A program made the position numbers and the translations under genes. From NCBI GenBank assembly GCA_905221605.1, contig CAJNDS010002579.1, positions 452,031-516,030 of the forward strand: a stretch of 64,000 nt of DNA, written 5' to 3'. Below the pieces are notes generated by a model. The model saw nothing but the letters and a program-made list of their open reading frames with translations, was not told the origin of the DNA and did no database searches. This DNA comes from Symbiodinium natans (Eukaryota; Sar; Dinophyceae; Suessiales; Symbiodiniaceae). Of the stretch, positions 44,876 to 54,709 are shown in pieces. The first letter of the stretch is position 1. Each line of letters opens with the position of its first letter.

Positions 44876-44988
44876 CTTGGGGACTACATGAACCCTAAAG
44901 GGGTTTATAAATAGGGTTCATATACCTTAATAGGAGTCATAATAGTCAGGGTCTATGACCCAATTTTAGGGTTCATGTCGTCCCCAAG
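44876..44988. mobile_element. A-family TIR element
   Basis: CTTGGGGACTACATGAACCC at the left pairs with GGGTTCATGTCGTCCCCAAG at the right, 113 bp end to end. The interior has TTCATATACCTTAATAGG and GTCTATGACCC. The flanking tetranucleotides (CCAC and GCAG) no longer match well, so this may be an old insertion. Confidence 0.8.
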
Positions 44989-45179
44989 GCAGTGGACCCT
45001 TTCCTTTGCAGTAAAAGGGTAGGGCTCCTCAAAATGCCCTATTAAACAAAACTTTGTGCCATATACTTCCCCCATTGTTCAGGGTTCAGGGTTTAGGGTG
45101 TAGGGTTTAGGGTTTAGGGTTACTCTGGTACATAGGTTTGTGAATATTGAATATTAGTGGCTCTCACTGAAGGGTCTCT

Positions 45180-45368
45180 ATGGCTCAGGTACTGCGTGCA
45201 CTAGTTAGGACTGGCATCGCCACGCTCAGCACTCTATGCTCTTTATGTCTGGCATGTGCCCGGACTACTCGGGGGAGGGTCCCTAAAGCGCAGAATGCCC
45301 AAAACCCTGTAGGTCCTGAACTCTACTCCCCTACACTTTGTGCCTCAGTACCAACCCCTACATCCTGA
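45180..45368 (+). CDS. 62-aa open frame, unrecognised
   Basis: An ATG frame with a hydrophobic, Cys-containing N-terminal part (GIATLSTLCSLCLACA) in low-copy DNA; the last third merges into C-strand tract. It could be a signal-type exon or chance. Confidence 0.2.
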   Translation: MAQVLRALVRTGIATLSTLCSLCLACARTTRGRVPKAQNAQNPVGPELYSPTLCASVPTPTS

Positions 45369-45369
45369 A

Positions 45370-45745
45370 ACCCGTCTTAAACCTAAACCCTAAATCCCTA
45401 GTCCCTGAACCCCTTAACCCCTGTAAGCCCAGGTCCCCAAATCCATACAGCTTATAAGCCTTCCGCCCCCAAACCCTTAAGGCTTAAAGCCCTAAACCCC
45501 CAAGCCCTTGAGACCCCAAACCACCACATGGCTTCACCCTAAAACCACAAAAACCCTAAGCCCTAAAACCTAAAAGCCCCAAACCCCAAGACCCTACACC
45601 ATCAAACCCAAGACCCTAGAAACCCTAAAAACCTTAAACGCCCTAAGCCCTAAACCCTAAAAACCCAAACCCTAAACCCCAAAAGCTCGGAACCCTAAAG
45701 CCCCACCCCAAACAAACCCTAAATCCCCCTAATCACCCCCCACAA
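45370..45745. other. diverged CCCTAAA stretch
   Basis: Highly mutated C-strand units with many CCCCAAA and CCCTAAAA variants. No gene. Confidence 0.7.
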
Positions 45746-45811
45746 CTAGGGTTTAGGGTTTAGGGTTTAGGGTTTAGGGTTTAGGGTTTAGGGTTTAGGG
45801 TTCCAAGCCAG

Positions 45812-45890
45812 GAGCTGTCCGACTCTGAGCTTCTGGAGGCTGGAAACTCCCAGCCGTTGGCAGCTTCGGAAGAGGCGGAGGCGCGGAGGA
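45812..45890 (+). CDS. exon-like island
   Basis: It follows CAAGCCAG, is open as ELSDSELLEAGNSQPLAASE..., acidic, and ends near a GA/GT donor-like GGAGGAGTTT. TTTAGGG tracts lie on both sides. The product is unrecognised. Confidence 0.35.
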
Positions 45891-46164
45891 GTTTCGGGCT
45901 TTAGGGGTTTTGGGGTTGGGGGGTTTAGGGTTTAGGGCTTTAGGGGTTTCGGCGTTTGGGGGGTTTAGGGTTTAGGGTTTTTGGGTTTTAGAGTTTCAGG
46001 GTTTTAGGGTTTAGCGTTTTTGAGTTTAGGGTTTTGGGTTTTAGAGTTTTGGGGTTTGTTTAGAGTTTCGTGGAGGGCTTTAGGGGTTCAGGAGTAGGGG
46101 TTGAGGGTTTGGGGTTCGGGAGTTGAGGGTTCAGGGTTGGTTTGGGGTTTCGTGGAGGGCTTTA

Positions 46165-46395
46165 GGGGTAACCCTAAACCCTAAACCCTAAACCCTAAAC
46201 CCTAAACCCTAAACCCTAGTTTGAGGGTTAGGGGTTCAGGAGTTCAAGTTGCCCGACAAGGTTCGGGAGCCCGATGGTTTTTGCACTTCCACAAATTGCG
46301 GCCTGGATGGCCTGGGTGTTGAGGGTTTAGGGTTTAGGGTTTAGGGTTTAGGGTTTAGGGTTTAGGGTTGAGGGTTTAGGGTTTAGGGTTTAGGA
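46165..46395. repeat. CCCTAAA array, island, TTTAGGG array
   Basis: C-strand units at 46170-46215 and G-strand units at 46320-46392 surround about 100 bp of unique DNA. Same outward polarity as elsewhere. Confidence 0.8.
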
Positions 46396-46532
46396 AGACA
46401 TCCAAACCGTGGGAGATGCTCGGATTGACGGACCGGAGGCAACTTCGTCAGTCGTTTGGCAGCGGGCGGCGCGGAGTTTGTCAAATTGTTTCCGTGCTGG
46501 ACATGGTAGTGCGGCTGGTCTTCTTTGGATGA
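46395..46532 (+). CDS. exon-like island ending in a stop
   Basis: Open for 45 codons (KTSKPWEMLGLTDRRQLRQS...) to TGA 46530-46532, ending in a hydrophobic MVVRLVFFG segment. A TTTAGGG array precedes it and TTTAGGG tract follows. It is a candidate terminal exon with unrecognised product. Confidence 0.35.
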   Translation, partial: KTSKPWEMLGLTDRRQLRQSFGSGRRGVCQIVSVLDMVVRLVFFG

Positions 46533-46559
46533 AAACAAGGGGTCGAGTGTTTGGGGCTT

Positions 46560-47600
46560 GGGAGTTTAGGGTTTAGGGTCTAGGGGTTAAGGGCTCTCAG
46601 AGGTTCAGCTTGGGGTTAAGGGATCACAGAGGTTTAGAAGTGTAGCGGGTTTGGTGACTTCTGAAGCCCCCAAATTTCAAAAGCCCCTCGAAACCTCCTT
46701 GTGGGCTCCCTAACTTTTCTCTGGTTTAGGGCTTAGGGCAAGCCTCCACCCGTCTAGTTTTTGTTGGGGGTTTGGGGGTATATCGCGTTTTGAGGTTGGG
46801 GGGTTTGGAGTTTAGAGGTTTGGTGTTCAGGGTTTAGGGTTTAGGGTATATACCTCAGAGTAGTCCTCTAAGCCCGGGTCTTCCTAAGTAAGTTGGGTTT
46901 AGGGTTTAGGGTTTAGGGCTAGGGTTTAGGGTTTAGGGTTTAGGGTTTAGGGGTTTAGGGTTTAGGGTCCCAGGGTTGTGGGTAACCGATTTGGGTTCAG
47001 AGGCCTCTCCGGCCCGAAAGCCACAGCCCCAAACCCCTAAACTCCCCAAAACCTCATTCCGGGAAACCCTTAAACCCCTGGAGCTTAAAGCCTCAACCCC
47101 GAAACCCTAAAACCTTCAATCCTAAACCCCAAAACCCCTACAACCTTAAAGCCTAAACCCCCAACCCTCAAATCGTGGGCTCTGGCTTTTTGGGGGGGCA
47201 TCGAAGGTTCCATAATCCCTAGCAGGAGCTTGTGTTGAAGGATCTGTAGGGTTTAGGGTTTCCGGCTTTGGGGGTTTAGAGTTTTTGGGGGTTTAGTGCT
47301 TTAGGTTTTGGGCTTCGGGTGTGGGAAGGTTAGGGTTGTCGGGGCCCGAATAACTACGGGGCATATTACAGGAAACCTTTCGGGGCACAACCTGAGGGGT
47401 ATACGTTCAGATCTTTTGAAACTTTGTGGGCCTTGGGCCACGGCACGCCCACAGAAAAAATGGCCCACAAGCCCGTAACAAGCAAAGTCTCAAACCCCCA
47501 AACCCTGATCCCCAAAACCTAAGCCCTGATTCTAAACAGGTTTTAGGGTTTAGGGAATAGGTTTTATTTACTTAAAACGCCCAACCCTAAACCCTAATCC
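46560..47600. other. telomere-derived stretch without gene
   Basis: G-strand tracts (46565-46580, 46825-46850, 46895-46970) and worn C-strand tracts (47020-47175) surround low-copy DNA. No coding sequence supported. Confidence 0.5.
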
Positions 47601-47602
47601 CG

Positions 47603-47720
47603 CCACTTCGAAGCACTCGGCAGGCCCTGGACCCGGCCAAGCGATCCAAGCCAGCAGCCTTCGAAAGCTTCGCTCTCGCGAAGCCAGCAAAGCTGGCACG
47701 CGGCAAAAAGCGCGGATCTA
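47603..47720 (+). CDS. exon-like island next to the LINE fragment
   Basis: Open as PLRSTRQALDPAKRSKPAAF..., Lys/Ala-rich, between CCCTAAA units. It could belong to the retroelement upstream region or be an independent exon shard. Confidence 0.3.
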
Positions 47721-47776
47721 GGCCTATACTCAACCCTAAACCCTAAACCCTAGACCCCCCCAACCAACTACTCCAT

Positions 47777-48203
47777 CTCTGGCGTAGCCCTCTTCCCAAA
47801 ATAGTCCGCACCAAGATCTTCCTAACCAACGTTGTGCCAACTGTCTCGGTATTCCTACGCTCTCACCTGAACCCAAACACTTCCAGCACATTGACTCCTG
47901 GTTCTTTTTTCATCTTAGACGCATAAACGACTCTTTTTACTCCAGAATCCCTAATCAAACCGTCTGGATAAGCGCAGGTAGACCCACACTACCCTCTCAA
48001 ACGATCCTCAGCGCCCAATTTCGACTAGTCCTCGAGACACTTGCATCTCCCAAAGATTCCCCAAAGCACAGTGTCGCTGCTGGCCCAGCCCTCAAGGATA
48101 GAGTCGCAAAATATAAAGCACCACGAAACAGGGCCCCCGCCACCCCACTGGCTACAACCTCACGACACAAGATGCCCTGGAAGCGCGCAGCGCCAACAAC
48201 CCC
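47777..48203 (+). pseudogene. LINE-type reverse transcriptase C-terminal fragment
   Basis: The first frame (47777 to about 47880) reads PLPKIVRTKIFLTNVVPTVS. A one-base shift at about 47880 leads into a second frame open to about 48203 (FQHIDSWFFFHLRRINDSFY, IPNQTVWISAGRPTLPSQTI, then LKDRVAKYKAPRN). The order of thumb-region KT(K/R)I-type sequence, HIDSW/LRRI segment and AGRPxLxxxI motif fits the end of non-LTR retrotransposon ORF2. No start, no catalytic YxDD region and no endonuclease are present, so this is a 5'-truncated, frameshifted remnant. CCCTAAA units lie at both ends. The exact clade is not determined. Confidence 0.6.
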
Positions 48204-48204
48204 T

Positions 48205-48365
48205 AAACCCTAAACCCTAAACCCTCAGCTTGACGCACTATCATTGTCACAACCAGCGCGAAAGACCGAGGGATTCCCTGCACGGCTTGTGGCAGCGCCC
48301 GCGGGCGATCCGGCAACTTTCAAGCTCTTTCAAACTACAATGGAGGCACATAGCCGCGGTAAAAA
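48205..48365. other. low-copy segment after the LINE fragment
   Basis: GC-rich DNA with short open frames (ALSLSQPARKTEGFPARLVA in one), ending in poly(A) before a CCCTAAA array. It may be retroelement 3' sequence or an exon-like island. Confidence 0.3.
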
Positions 48366-48452
48366 AAACCCTAAACCCTAAACCCTAAACCCTAAACCCT
48401 AAACCCTAAACCCTAAACCCTAAACCCTAAACCCTAAACCCTAAACCCTAAA
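48365..48452. repeat. CCCTAAA array
   Basis: Twelve C-strand units running into CTGAAG just before the island at 48456. Confidence 0.95.
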
Positions 48453-48455
48453 CTG

Positions 48456-48554
48456 AAGCTTGTCTGGCTGCGCTGCTGGCTTTCCCAGGTCGGCGCCCTG
48501 CTCCTGATCCTCTTCAGCATCCTTCACATCCTGCAGTTCTGGGCTGAGTTGGAG
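48456..48554 (+). CDS. exon-like island encoding a membrane segment
   Basis: Open for 33 codons. KLVWLRCWLSQVGALLLILF is followed by more hydrophobic residues and ends AELE, reading as one transmembrane helix. The CCCTAAA array supplies CTGAAG upstream, and the downstream tract supplies GAG|GTTTAGGG, so a GT donor sits inside the TTTAGGG repeat. It is a good internal-exon candidate with unrecognised product. Confidence 0.45.
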
Positions 48555-48728
48555 GTTTAGGGTTAAGAGTTTAGGGTTTAGGGGTGAGGGTTTAGGGTTT
48601 AGTGTTTGGGGGTAGGCTAGGGGGATCCATGGTATGTTTTGGTACGTGTACGCACGCGCCGTGGGCTGGTATGCAAAATGCGTAGAGACACGTCTTGCAG
48701 AGAAGCCATAAGCCGTGAGACGGGTAGC

Positions 48729-48823
48729 TGATGTTCCTCCTTCTACTAATGGTCCTTAATAGGGATTATCGTGCCCCCTATTATCATCCCTATCAAGGAC
48801 TGTTGGTATAAGGGGGAACATCC
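48729..48823. mobile_element. D-family TIR element
   Basis: TGATGTTCCTCCTTCTACTA at the left pairs with TGTTGGTATAAGGGGGAACA at the right. The interior contains a second pair, AGGGATTATCGTGCCCCCTA and ATCATCCCTATCAAGGAC. About 95 bp, and the best-preserved D copy with 59314-59415. Confidence 0.8.
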
Positions 48824-49002
48824 CAAAGCATGGGCATGTTGGGTTTCATGCCTTAAAAGCTGTCGCAAAGCATGTCCGAAATTGCACCTTGCGCTGCACG
48901 CACTTCGGTCGCGGCATTTTTTGCCGAAGCCAGCGCCTTACTGTACATCATTGGGGGTGAGGGGGGTGGGGGGGAATGCAATTGACAATGGGGGAGGGGG
49001 GG

Positions 49003-49005
<3 letters not shown>

Positions 49006-49036
<31 letters not shown>

Positions 49037-49040
49037 CGAG
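49006..49040. repeat. TA microsatellite
   Basis: (TA)n with one GTA interruption. The Tyr/Ile-rich frames on both strands are artefacts. Confidence 0.95.
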
Positions 49041-49239
49041 AGATAGAGGCTTGGCTGTACAAAAACATTCACCAAACTCTCCAACTCTCCATATCGGCTG
49101 TTTGACCCGTGGTTGCAGTTTCATCTGTTCCGAATTCCGCTGGCTGAAGTCCCTGAAGAAGCGTGCAGCTTGCACATCCTCACGACGCAAGCTCGACAAA
49201 GAATAGCTTCCCCCCCTTCCACTCCACGAGAAGAAGACA

Positions 49240-49300
49240 AGCGCACCCTAAACCCTAAACCCTAAACCCTAAACCCTAAACCCTAAACCCTAAACCCTAA
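49240..49300. repeat. CCCTAAA array
   Basis: Eight C-strand units upstream of a GC-rich segment (49306-49410) that is open in two plus frames (for example RSLERIAHIGCEEAREFVGN) and runs into an A-family element. Confidence 0.9.
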
Positions 49301-49414
49301 ACCCGCGAAGGCGGCACTGCGTGCCCGGGCGCAGCCTTGAGCGCATCGCTCACATCGGGTGTGAGGAGGCCCGGGAGTTCGTTGGCAATGGGTTTCCTGC
49401 TTCTGAGTCCCTAC

Positions 49415-49548
49415 CTTGGGGACCACATGAACCCTAAAATCGGGGTCGTATACACCCTATACCATCATACAGTTCCTAATTATTAATAGTTCCTAATTAT
49501 TAAGGTATATGAACCAAAAACCCTTTTCGGGCTCCTTTGGTCCCCAAG
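49415..49548. mobile_element. A-family TIR element
   Basis: CTTGGGGACCACATGAACCC at the left and TTTGGTCCCCAAG at the right. The interior TTCCTAATTATTAATAG is partly duplicated. It directly follows a GC-rich open segment, so it may be an intron of an otherwise unrecognised gene. Confidence 0.8.
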
Positions 49549-50064
49549 GTATAGGCCCTAAGCCCGAAATCCCCCCTTGTGTATGGAGAAGTGCTCTGTA
49601 GAAGGGCACGCTGCAAATCCTTACTCGGGCATACGCCTTAAATGCCCTTTAGCCCTTAAAGCCCTTAAAAGCCTACAGTCTACACCCCAACACACCGATC
49701 AACCCCCCTCCCCCCGAAGCCTTAAATGAAGACCTAAATCCCAAGAGATTTCTGGCGCCCGGCGGATCCCTGAGGATCCGTGTGCCCATATCAGGGAGGT
49801 TGGGATTCTATTGTCGTTATGGGTCAGTGCAGATAAGGTTCCCTAATCACATTTGTGTGTGTGTGTGTATATATATATATGCGGGTTGTCCTGGGATGCT
49901 AGAAGTAAAGAAACCCCACATGTGGTTACTTGTTGAGGCGCAAATATTTCCCGCAAAAATGCGTTAAGGTCTGGAACCCGGATCCTGAACCTTATACATT
50001 GTTCTACATATATATATATATATTATACAGTAAACTCTCAACCCTAAACGCTCCCGAATTCTAC

Positions 50065-50140
50065 ACCCTAAACCCTAAACCCTAAACCCTAAACCCTAAA
50101 CCCTAAACCCTAAACCCTAAACCCTAAACCCTAAACCCTA
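50065..50140. repeat. CCCTAAA array
   Basis: Ten to eleven C-strand units before the island at 50154. Confidence 0.95.
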
Positions 50141-50153
50141 AAACGTAAACCCC

Positions 50154-50227
50154 TTGGCGAGGAGAGGCACGCGCTGGTGGCGGCGCTGGACGCGGAGCTC
50201 CGCCTGACCTCCGCCGAACACTCAGAG
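50154..50227 (+). CDS. exon-like island
   Basis: Open as GEERHALVAALDAELRLTSA..., strongly helical and charged (coiled-coil-like). It ends CAGAG|GTAGAT, a good GT donor. A TTTAGGG array follows (50245-50298). The product is unrecognised. Confidence 0.45.
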
Positions 50228-50299
50228 GTAGATAAACCCTGCAGGGTTTAGGGTTTAGGGTTTAGGGTTTAGGGTTTAGGGTTTAGGGTTTAGGGTTTA

Positions 50300-52000
50300 A
50301 GGCTGTTCTAAACTCGGGATTAGGGTTTCGGGGGGTTTTGGGTTTTGAGGTTTGGGGTTTTGCGGATCAGGGTCTCGTTCCCAGCATGACAGCCCTCTAC
50401 CCTCCGTTTTCGGGTTAGAAATTCGTACTCTGCGGTCCAAGTAGAGGTTAGAAGGGACCCTTAACCTAGGTTGTGAACGCCGCCCCGTCCCCGCAAGGGC
50501 AGGGATCGCGAGGCAACTCATACGCCCTATTTGTAAGCAACAACTCAGGGTTTAGGGCTTCTAGGTTTAGGGTTTAGGGATAGGGTTCAGGTTGTAGGCT
50601 TCAGGGTTCAGGGTGTTTCAACTTAGGGTGTAGGATTCTTTTGGATGTGCTCTTGAAGAGTCCCTTCGAAAAATATGCTCTAGGGGGCTCTAGTAGGAGT
50701 ACCTGGGACCCTATTTACCTACAGTTTCCAGGGTTCTACCTACTAGATAGGGGTGTACTTGCCACTCAAGAACTCACTGGGTACCAGTGAAGGGATCCCT
50801 TGAACCCTCCCTGTCGCTCCAAACTCTGCACCGACAGACCAAGGACGTGGAGTTTGCCTCCGAGAAAGGCTCCCCACGCGCGCAGACCCTAATCACTAAT
50901 TCTAAACCCTTGAACCCTAAACCTTAAACCCTAAACGTCTAGGTTGTCACACCCCTTAGCATGAGGGGGGCTGCACATGGTTGCACCGGGCAGTGGCCTA
51001 CGCTAGGGTTTTAGGGTTTAGGGTTTAGGGTTTGAACTCTATCGGTACTATCGGTATTCTGTGAAATAATTACGAATGACCGATAAGGTCTGCAAGGGAC
51101 AAGCACCTCATGAATAAATTTGCTTCCGAATTCCCTGCCTGGGGGTACCCCCCCCCCCCCCCCATGTCATCCCCATTTTGTGCGGCTCACGCCGTCCACA
51201 AGGTGCCTTCTCCCCTAAACCCTAAACCCTAAACCCTAAACCCTAAACCCTGGCCCTACGCCCTACAGTTCCCACAGTATTTACGTGAGATTCCAGATGC
51301 TTTTGGCACGGACAGGGTAAACTCTCAATTTGCCTCCTTTCACCGGCATAAAGTTTTGGGTTTAGGGTCTAGGATTTGGGCTTAGGGCTTGAATACCACT
51401 TTTCGGGGGGAGGGCCTAGAATCAGGATTATGGCATTTGGGGGTATCTTGCCGGGACCCCTATTGGTGCAAGTGCCTATATTTGTTGTGAGGGGTATGGG
51501 GTTTAGGGTTAGGGTTTCGGGTTTAGGGTTTTTAGATTCTTAGCCCCAGGCCGCAAAAGCCCTTGAAAGCCCGACGCACACGGAGGCGCTCCCCTCACCC
51601 TCCCAGCCGGATCCCAGCTTACGGACGATGCCGCGGACTCTGGTCAAGGGCTTATAGGATTTCCAGGGCGTATAGGGTTTAAAGGGCTTACAGGGTTTGC
51701 AGGGTCTATTTAGGATGTATAGGGTTTATAGGGTATACGGTGGTTATCTAGAGTTTGTAGGGTTTTTTGGGTGCATTGGGTTTATAGGGTTTTGTGGGGT
51801 TTAAAGGGTTTATGGGATTCATAGGGTTTTATGGGGTTTATGGGGTTTATGTGGTTTACAGGGTTTATGGGGTTTATAGGGTTTGTAGGGCTTCTAGGAT
51901 AGGGTTTCTAGGGCTTATAGGGTTTATAGGGTTTAGTGTTTAGGGTTGTTTTCAGGTTTAAGGCTTGTAAGGTTTTAGGGTTTCGGGTTTATGAAGGGAC
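50300..52000. other. gene-less telomere-derived stretch
   Basis: Low-copy DNA with scattered tracts, then a long diverged G-strand block of TTTATAGGG variants (51650-51990). A G-family left part lies at 50699-50765. No coding sequence supported. Confidence 0.5.
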
Positions 52001-52142
52001 TAAAGGAGGGACCCTTGTAAGTGATCTTAGGGGTTATTTACGGGCTATTTAGGGGCCACTTAGGTATATAGGGGCTATATAAGGTATATGAAGGAGTTAT
52101 ATTGGAGAATATGATCAAGGGTCCCTTCTAGGGGTCCCTCCT
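51996..52142. mobile_element. J-family TIR element
   Basis: GGGACTAAAGGAGGGACCCT at the left pairs with AGGGTCCCTTCTAGGGGTCC at the right. The interior has TATTTAGGGGCCACTTAGGT-type repeats. A related inverse-orientation copy lies near 58240-58350. Confidence 0.55.
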
Positions 52143-52326
52143 TATGCCGCTTAACTTTAGAGTGAGATGTTTGTTTCGGGTTGACGGTTTAGGGTTTAGG
52201 GGTTTGGACTTAGGGTTTACGGTTTGGGGTTTGGGGGTTTGGGGTTTGGGGTTCGGGGGTTGGGGCCTTTTGTGTGTTTTGCAGTTTGGGAGCCTATTGC
52301 GCCCACACCACACGCCCAACAGCTTG

Positions 52327-52513
52327 GGATGTTCCCCCTTATACTAACACTCCTTAAATGGGATTATCGGGTACGTACCCTAAACCCTAAACCCTAAACC
52401 CTAAATCCTAAACCCTAAACCCTAAACCCTCAACCCCCTATACCACGTCTATAAATCCTTCTTAAGGTGTACGAACCATAAACCCTTTTTAGGGTTCTTG
52501 TGGTCTCCCAAGC
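52327..52513. mobile_element. chimeric element: D left half, telomere tract, A right half
   Basis: It starts GGGATGTTCCCCCTTATACT (D left end) and reaches GGGATTATCGGG. It passes through CCCTAAA units (52378-52430) and finishes with AAGGTGTACGAACCATAAAC and GGGTTCTTGTGGTCTCCCAA (A right end). Confidence 0.65.
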
Positions 52514-52808
52514 TGCTACTTCAAAAGCCCCTGAAGCCCCTGAAAAGCCCTAAACCCTCAAGCTTCAGCCCTAAACCCTAAACCCTAAACCCTAAACCCT
52601 AAACCCCTCTAAGCCCCCCAAGCTCTAAGCCCTAGAACCCAAAGCCTGCATGCTAAGGTGGGTGGCCTCAGCCCTGGCATGGTTGGCTACCTGAGGTCTG
52701 GGGAACCAGGGTTTAGGGTTTCCGGTTTAGCGTTTAGGGTTTAAGGGTTTAGGGGTTTAGGGGTTTAGGGTTTAGGGTTTAGGGTTTAGGGTTTAGGGTT
52801 TAGGGTTT

Positions 52809-53347
52809 ACCTGTTAATCCTGGCGGACAGAAATTTCTGTCCTTATGGTTTTTTCTGGTTTTTTGCGTGCAAAAGCGAGGTGTTGGTGTTCTATTGGGAT
52901 CGGGGAATACGATCAAAGCGGCTGGATTTTCGGAGTTCAGGGGAACCTTCCCGAGCCCTGTGCAGACTTGTGCACCAAAGAATAGGTGACCTGAGCAGAA
53001 CACAAAAAAGCGTACTCTGAACCCAACGTTTTTCCAACATAATGTTGGGTTTTGTTGGGTTTTGGGTGGGGGTAGCCCAAAGAAACGTAAACCGTACCGA
53101 ATCCGTACTTTGTTGGAAAAATGTTGGGAAAATGTTGGGAAAAAAGCGTACCCAAAACCCAACGCAAACCCAACAAGAGGACACTTTTTCTGAAAAGGCC
53201 ACTTTTTCTGCGAATTGTGTGGGTGTCTGGTTTCCACCAGGAAATAGGTTTCTGACCATCATTAAAGCGGACGGGTTTTTTGCGCGGCTGGATTTTTCCG
53301 GCCTCTTCAATAGGACAGTTTTTTATGGAACGGGGGATTGACAGGTA
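52809..53347. mobile_element. 540-bp inverted-repeat element
   Basis: ACCTGTTAATCC at the left and GGATTGACAGGT at the right are near-complementary ends. Direct copies of GGCTGGATTTT (52920s and 53280s) and a central inverted repeat (AACCCAACGTTTTTCCAACA with TGTTGGAAAAATGTTGGG) lie inside. TTTAGGG arrays flank both sides. Open frames occur on both strands, none recognisable. Confidence 0.5.
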
Positions 53348-53400
53348 GGGTTTAGGGTTTAGGGTTTAGGGTTTAGGGTTTAGGGTTTAGGGTTTAGGGC
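53345..53400. repeat. TTTAGGG array
   Basis: Eight G-strand units immediately after the inverted-repeat element. Confidence 0.9.
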
Positions 53401-53507
53401 CTACTTGGCTCAAGGGTTTGGGCTCTACGGGTTCTGGGGGGGGGGGGGGGGTGGGGTTTAGACTCGTGAGTAGCAAGCTATCTGCGAGATACAATGGGGC
53501 TTTTCAG

Positions 53508-53700
53508 GTCAATTAGCGCCCTCGAGCTGCTTCGGTGGAAGGTGCTGCCGAAGCATCACGCGTTTGAGCATCTTACCGAAGACGCTCCGGCGACCCTGAA
53601 GAATCCCAGGGCATACCACTGCTTCATGGACGAAGATTGCATCTGGCAGTGGAAGCCCTTTCCCGTGGAACAGCATCCACAGGGATGGAGGAAAGAATGA
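53508..53700 (+). CDS. terminal exon of an unrecognised protein
   Basis: After TTTTCAG the frame reads SISALELLRWKVLPKHHAFE..., continues through FMDEDCIWQWKPFPVEQHPQ and stops at TGA 53698-53700. The 42.4-kb copy conserves the second half, including the stop position, which supports the frame. Conserved Trp and acidic residues suggest a folded domain, but I do not recognise the family. An in-frame ATG at 53494 may be fortuitous. No upstream exon could be identified. Confidence 0.45.
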
Positions 53701-54189
53701 TGCTTCGATGTTTCAGTCGCCTGACTGTGTGAAGCGTGTGCGACGCGTGCTTGGAGAGGGCCTTAAATCCTCAACCCAAAACTCTAAACCCTAAACCCTA
53801 AACCCTAAACCGCTGTGGGATTCAGGGGCCTTTGTGGGGTTCGGGGGAGGGCCTTTATAAGGGTGGACTCTGAGTCTTCTGCGCTTTTCAGGGTTTGCGT
53901 TTAGGGTTTAGGGTTTAGGGTTTAGGGTTTAGGGTTTAGGATTCTTAAGGGGCCTCGAAGTCCAAGTGGATGATAACTGCGGTTATCATCGGGCTTAAAC
54001 AGTACGCCGATCTTCTAAGTAGAGTTAAGGATTGTGCGGCTTTGGGATATAAGGCTTTTCTGGCTTGGAGTTTCGGTTGGCAGTGCTCGCTTCAATCGTG
54101 GCTACTTGGGTTTAGGGTTTCATTCGGGTTTAGGGGGAGGTTGTGTTGTTCGCTGGGATTTCGGTGCCTTGAAGTCTCTAAACCCTAAC

Positions 54190-54303
54190 CTTGGGGACCA
54201 AATAAACCCTAACCATTTTTGATCATAGACCATTTATTACCATATAGTTCCTGTTTAAGGTATATGAACCATAAACCCTTTCAAGGCTCATTTGGTCCCC
54301 AAG
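54190..54303. mobile_element. A-family TIR element
   Basis: CTTGGGGACCAAATAAACCC at the left pairs with GGCTCATTTGGTCCCCAAG at the right, 114 bp. Flanks TAAC and GAAC agree at three of four positions, consistent with a target-site duplication. Confidence 0.8.
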
Positions 54304-54449
54304 GAACCCCTGAGCCCCCTAAACCCTAAACCCTAAACCCTAAAGCCTAAACCCTAAACCCTAAACCCTAAACTAAGCCTGGCGCACAGATCCGCACCTC
54401 TCGGCTCGGCAGTGGCTTTCAGACTCCAGCCGTTGAGCAGGCGCCCCCC

Positions 54450-54558
54450 CTTATTTGGAGGTTTAGGGTTTAGGGTTTAGGGTTTAGGGTTTAGGGTTTA
54501 GGGTTTAGGGTTTAGGGTTAGGGTTTAGGGTTTAGGGTTTAGGATTTAGGGTTTAGGT
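54450..54558. repeat. TTTAGGG array
   Basis: About fourteen G-strand units with one TTAGGG slip. Confidence 0.95.
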
Positions 54559-54562
54559 CCCC

Positions 54563-54709
54563 TTATTTTGGAGGTTCAGGGTACTTAAGAACCCATTGCA
54601 ACTGTACTTGTAACCCACTTACAAGCCCTTAAGTGCCCTAACATGGTTATAATTTGGGTTATAAGTGCAGTTTTTAATTCGTTAATAAGTACCATGAACC
54701 TTCAAGTAG
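54563..54709. mobile_element. C-family TIR element
   Basis: TTTGGAGGTTCAGGGTACTT at the left pairs with TACCATGAACCTTCAAGTA at the right. Interior CTGTACTTGTAACCCACTTA is typical of the family. Confidence 0.7.
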
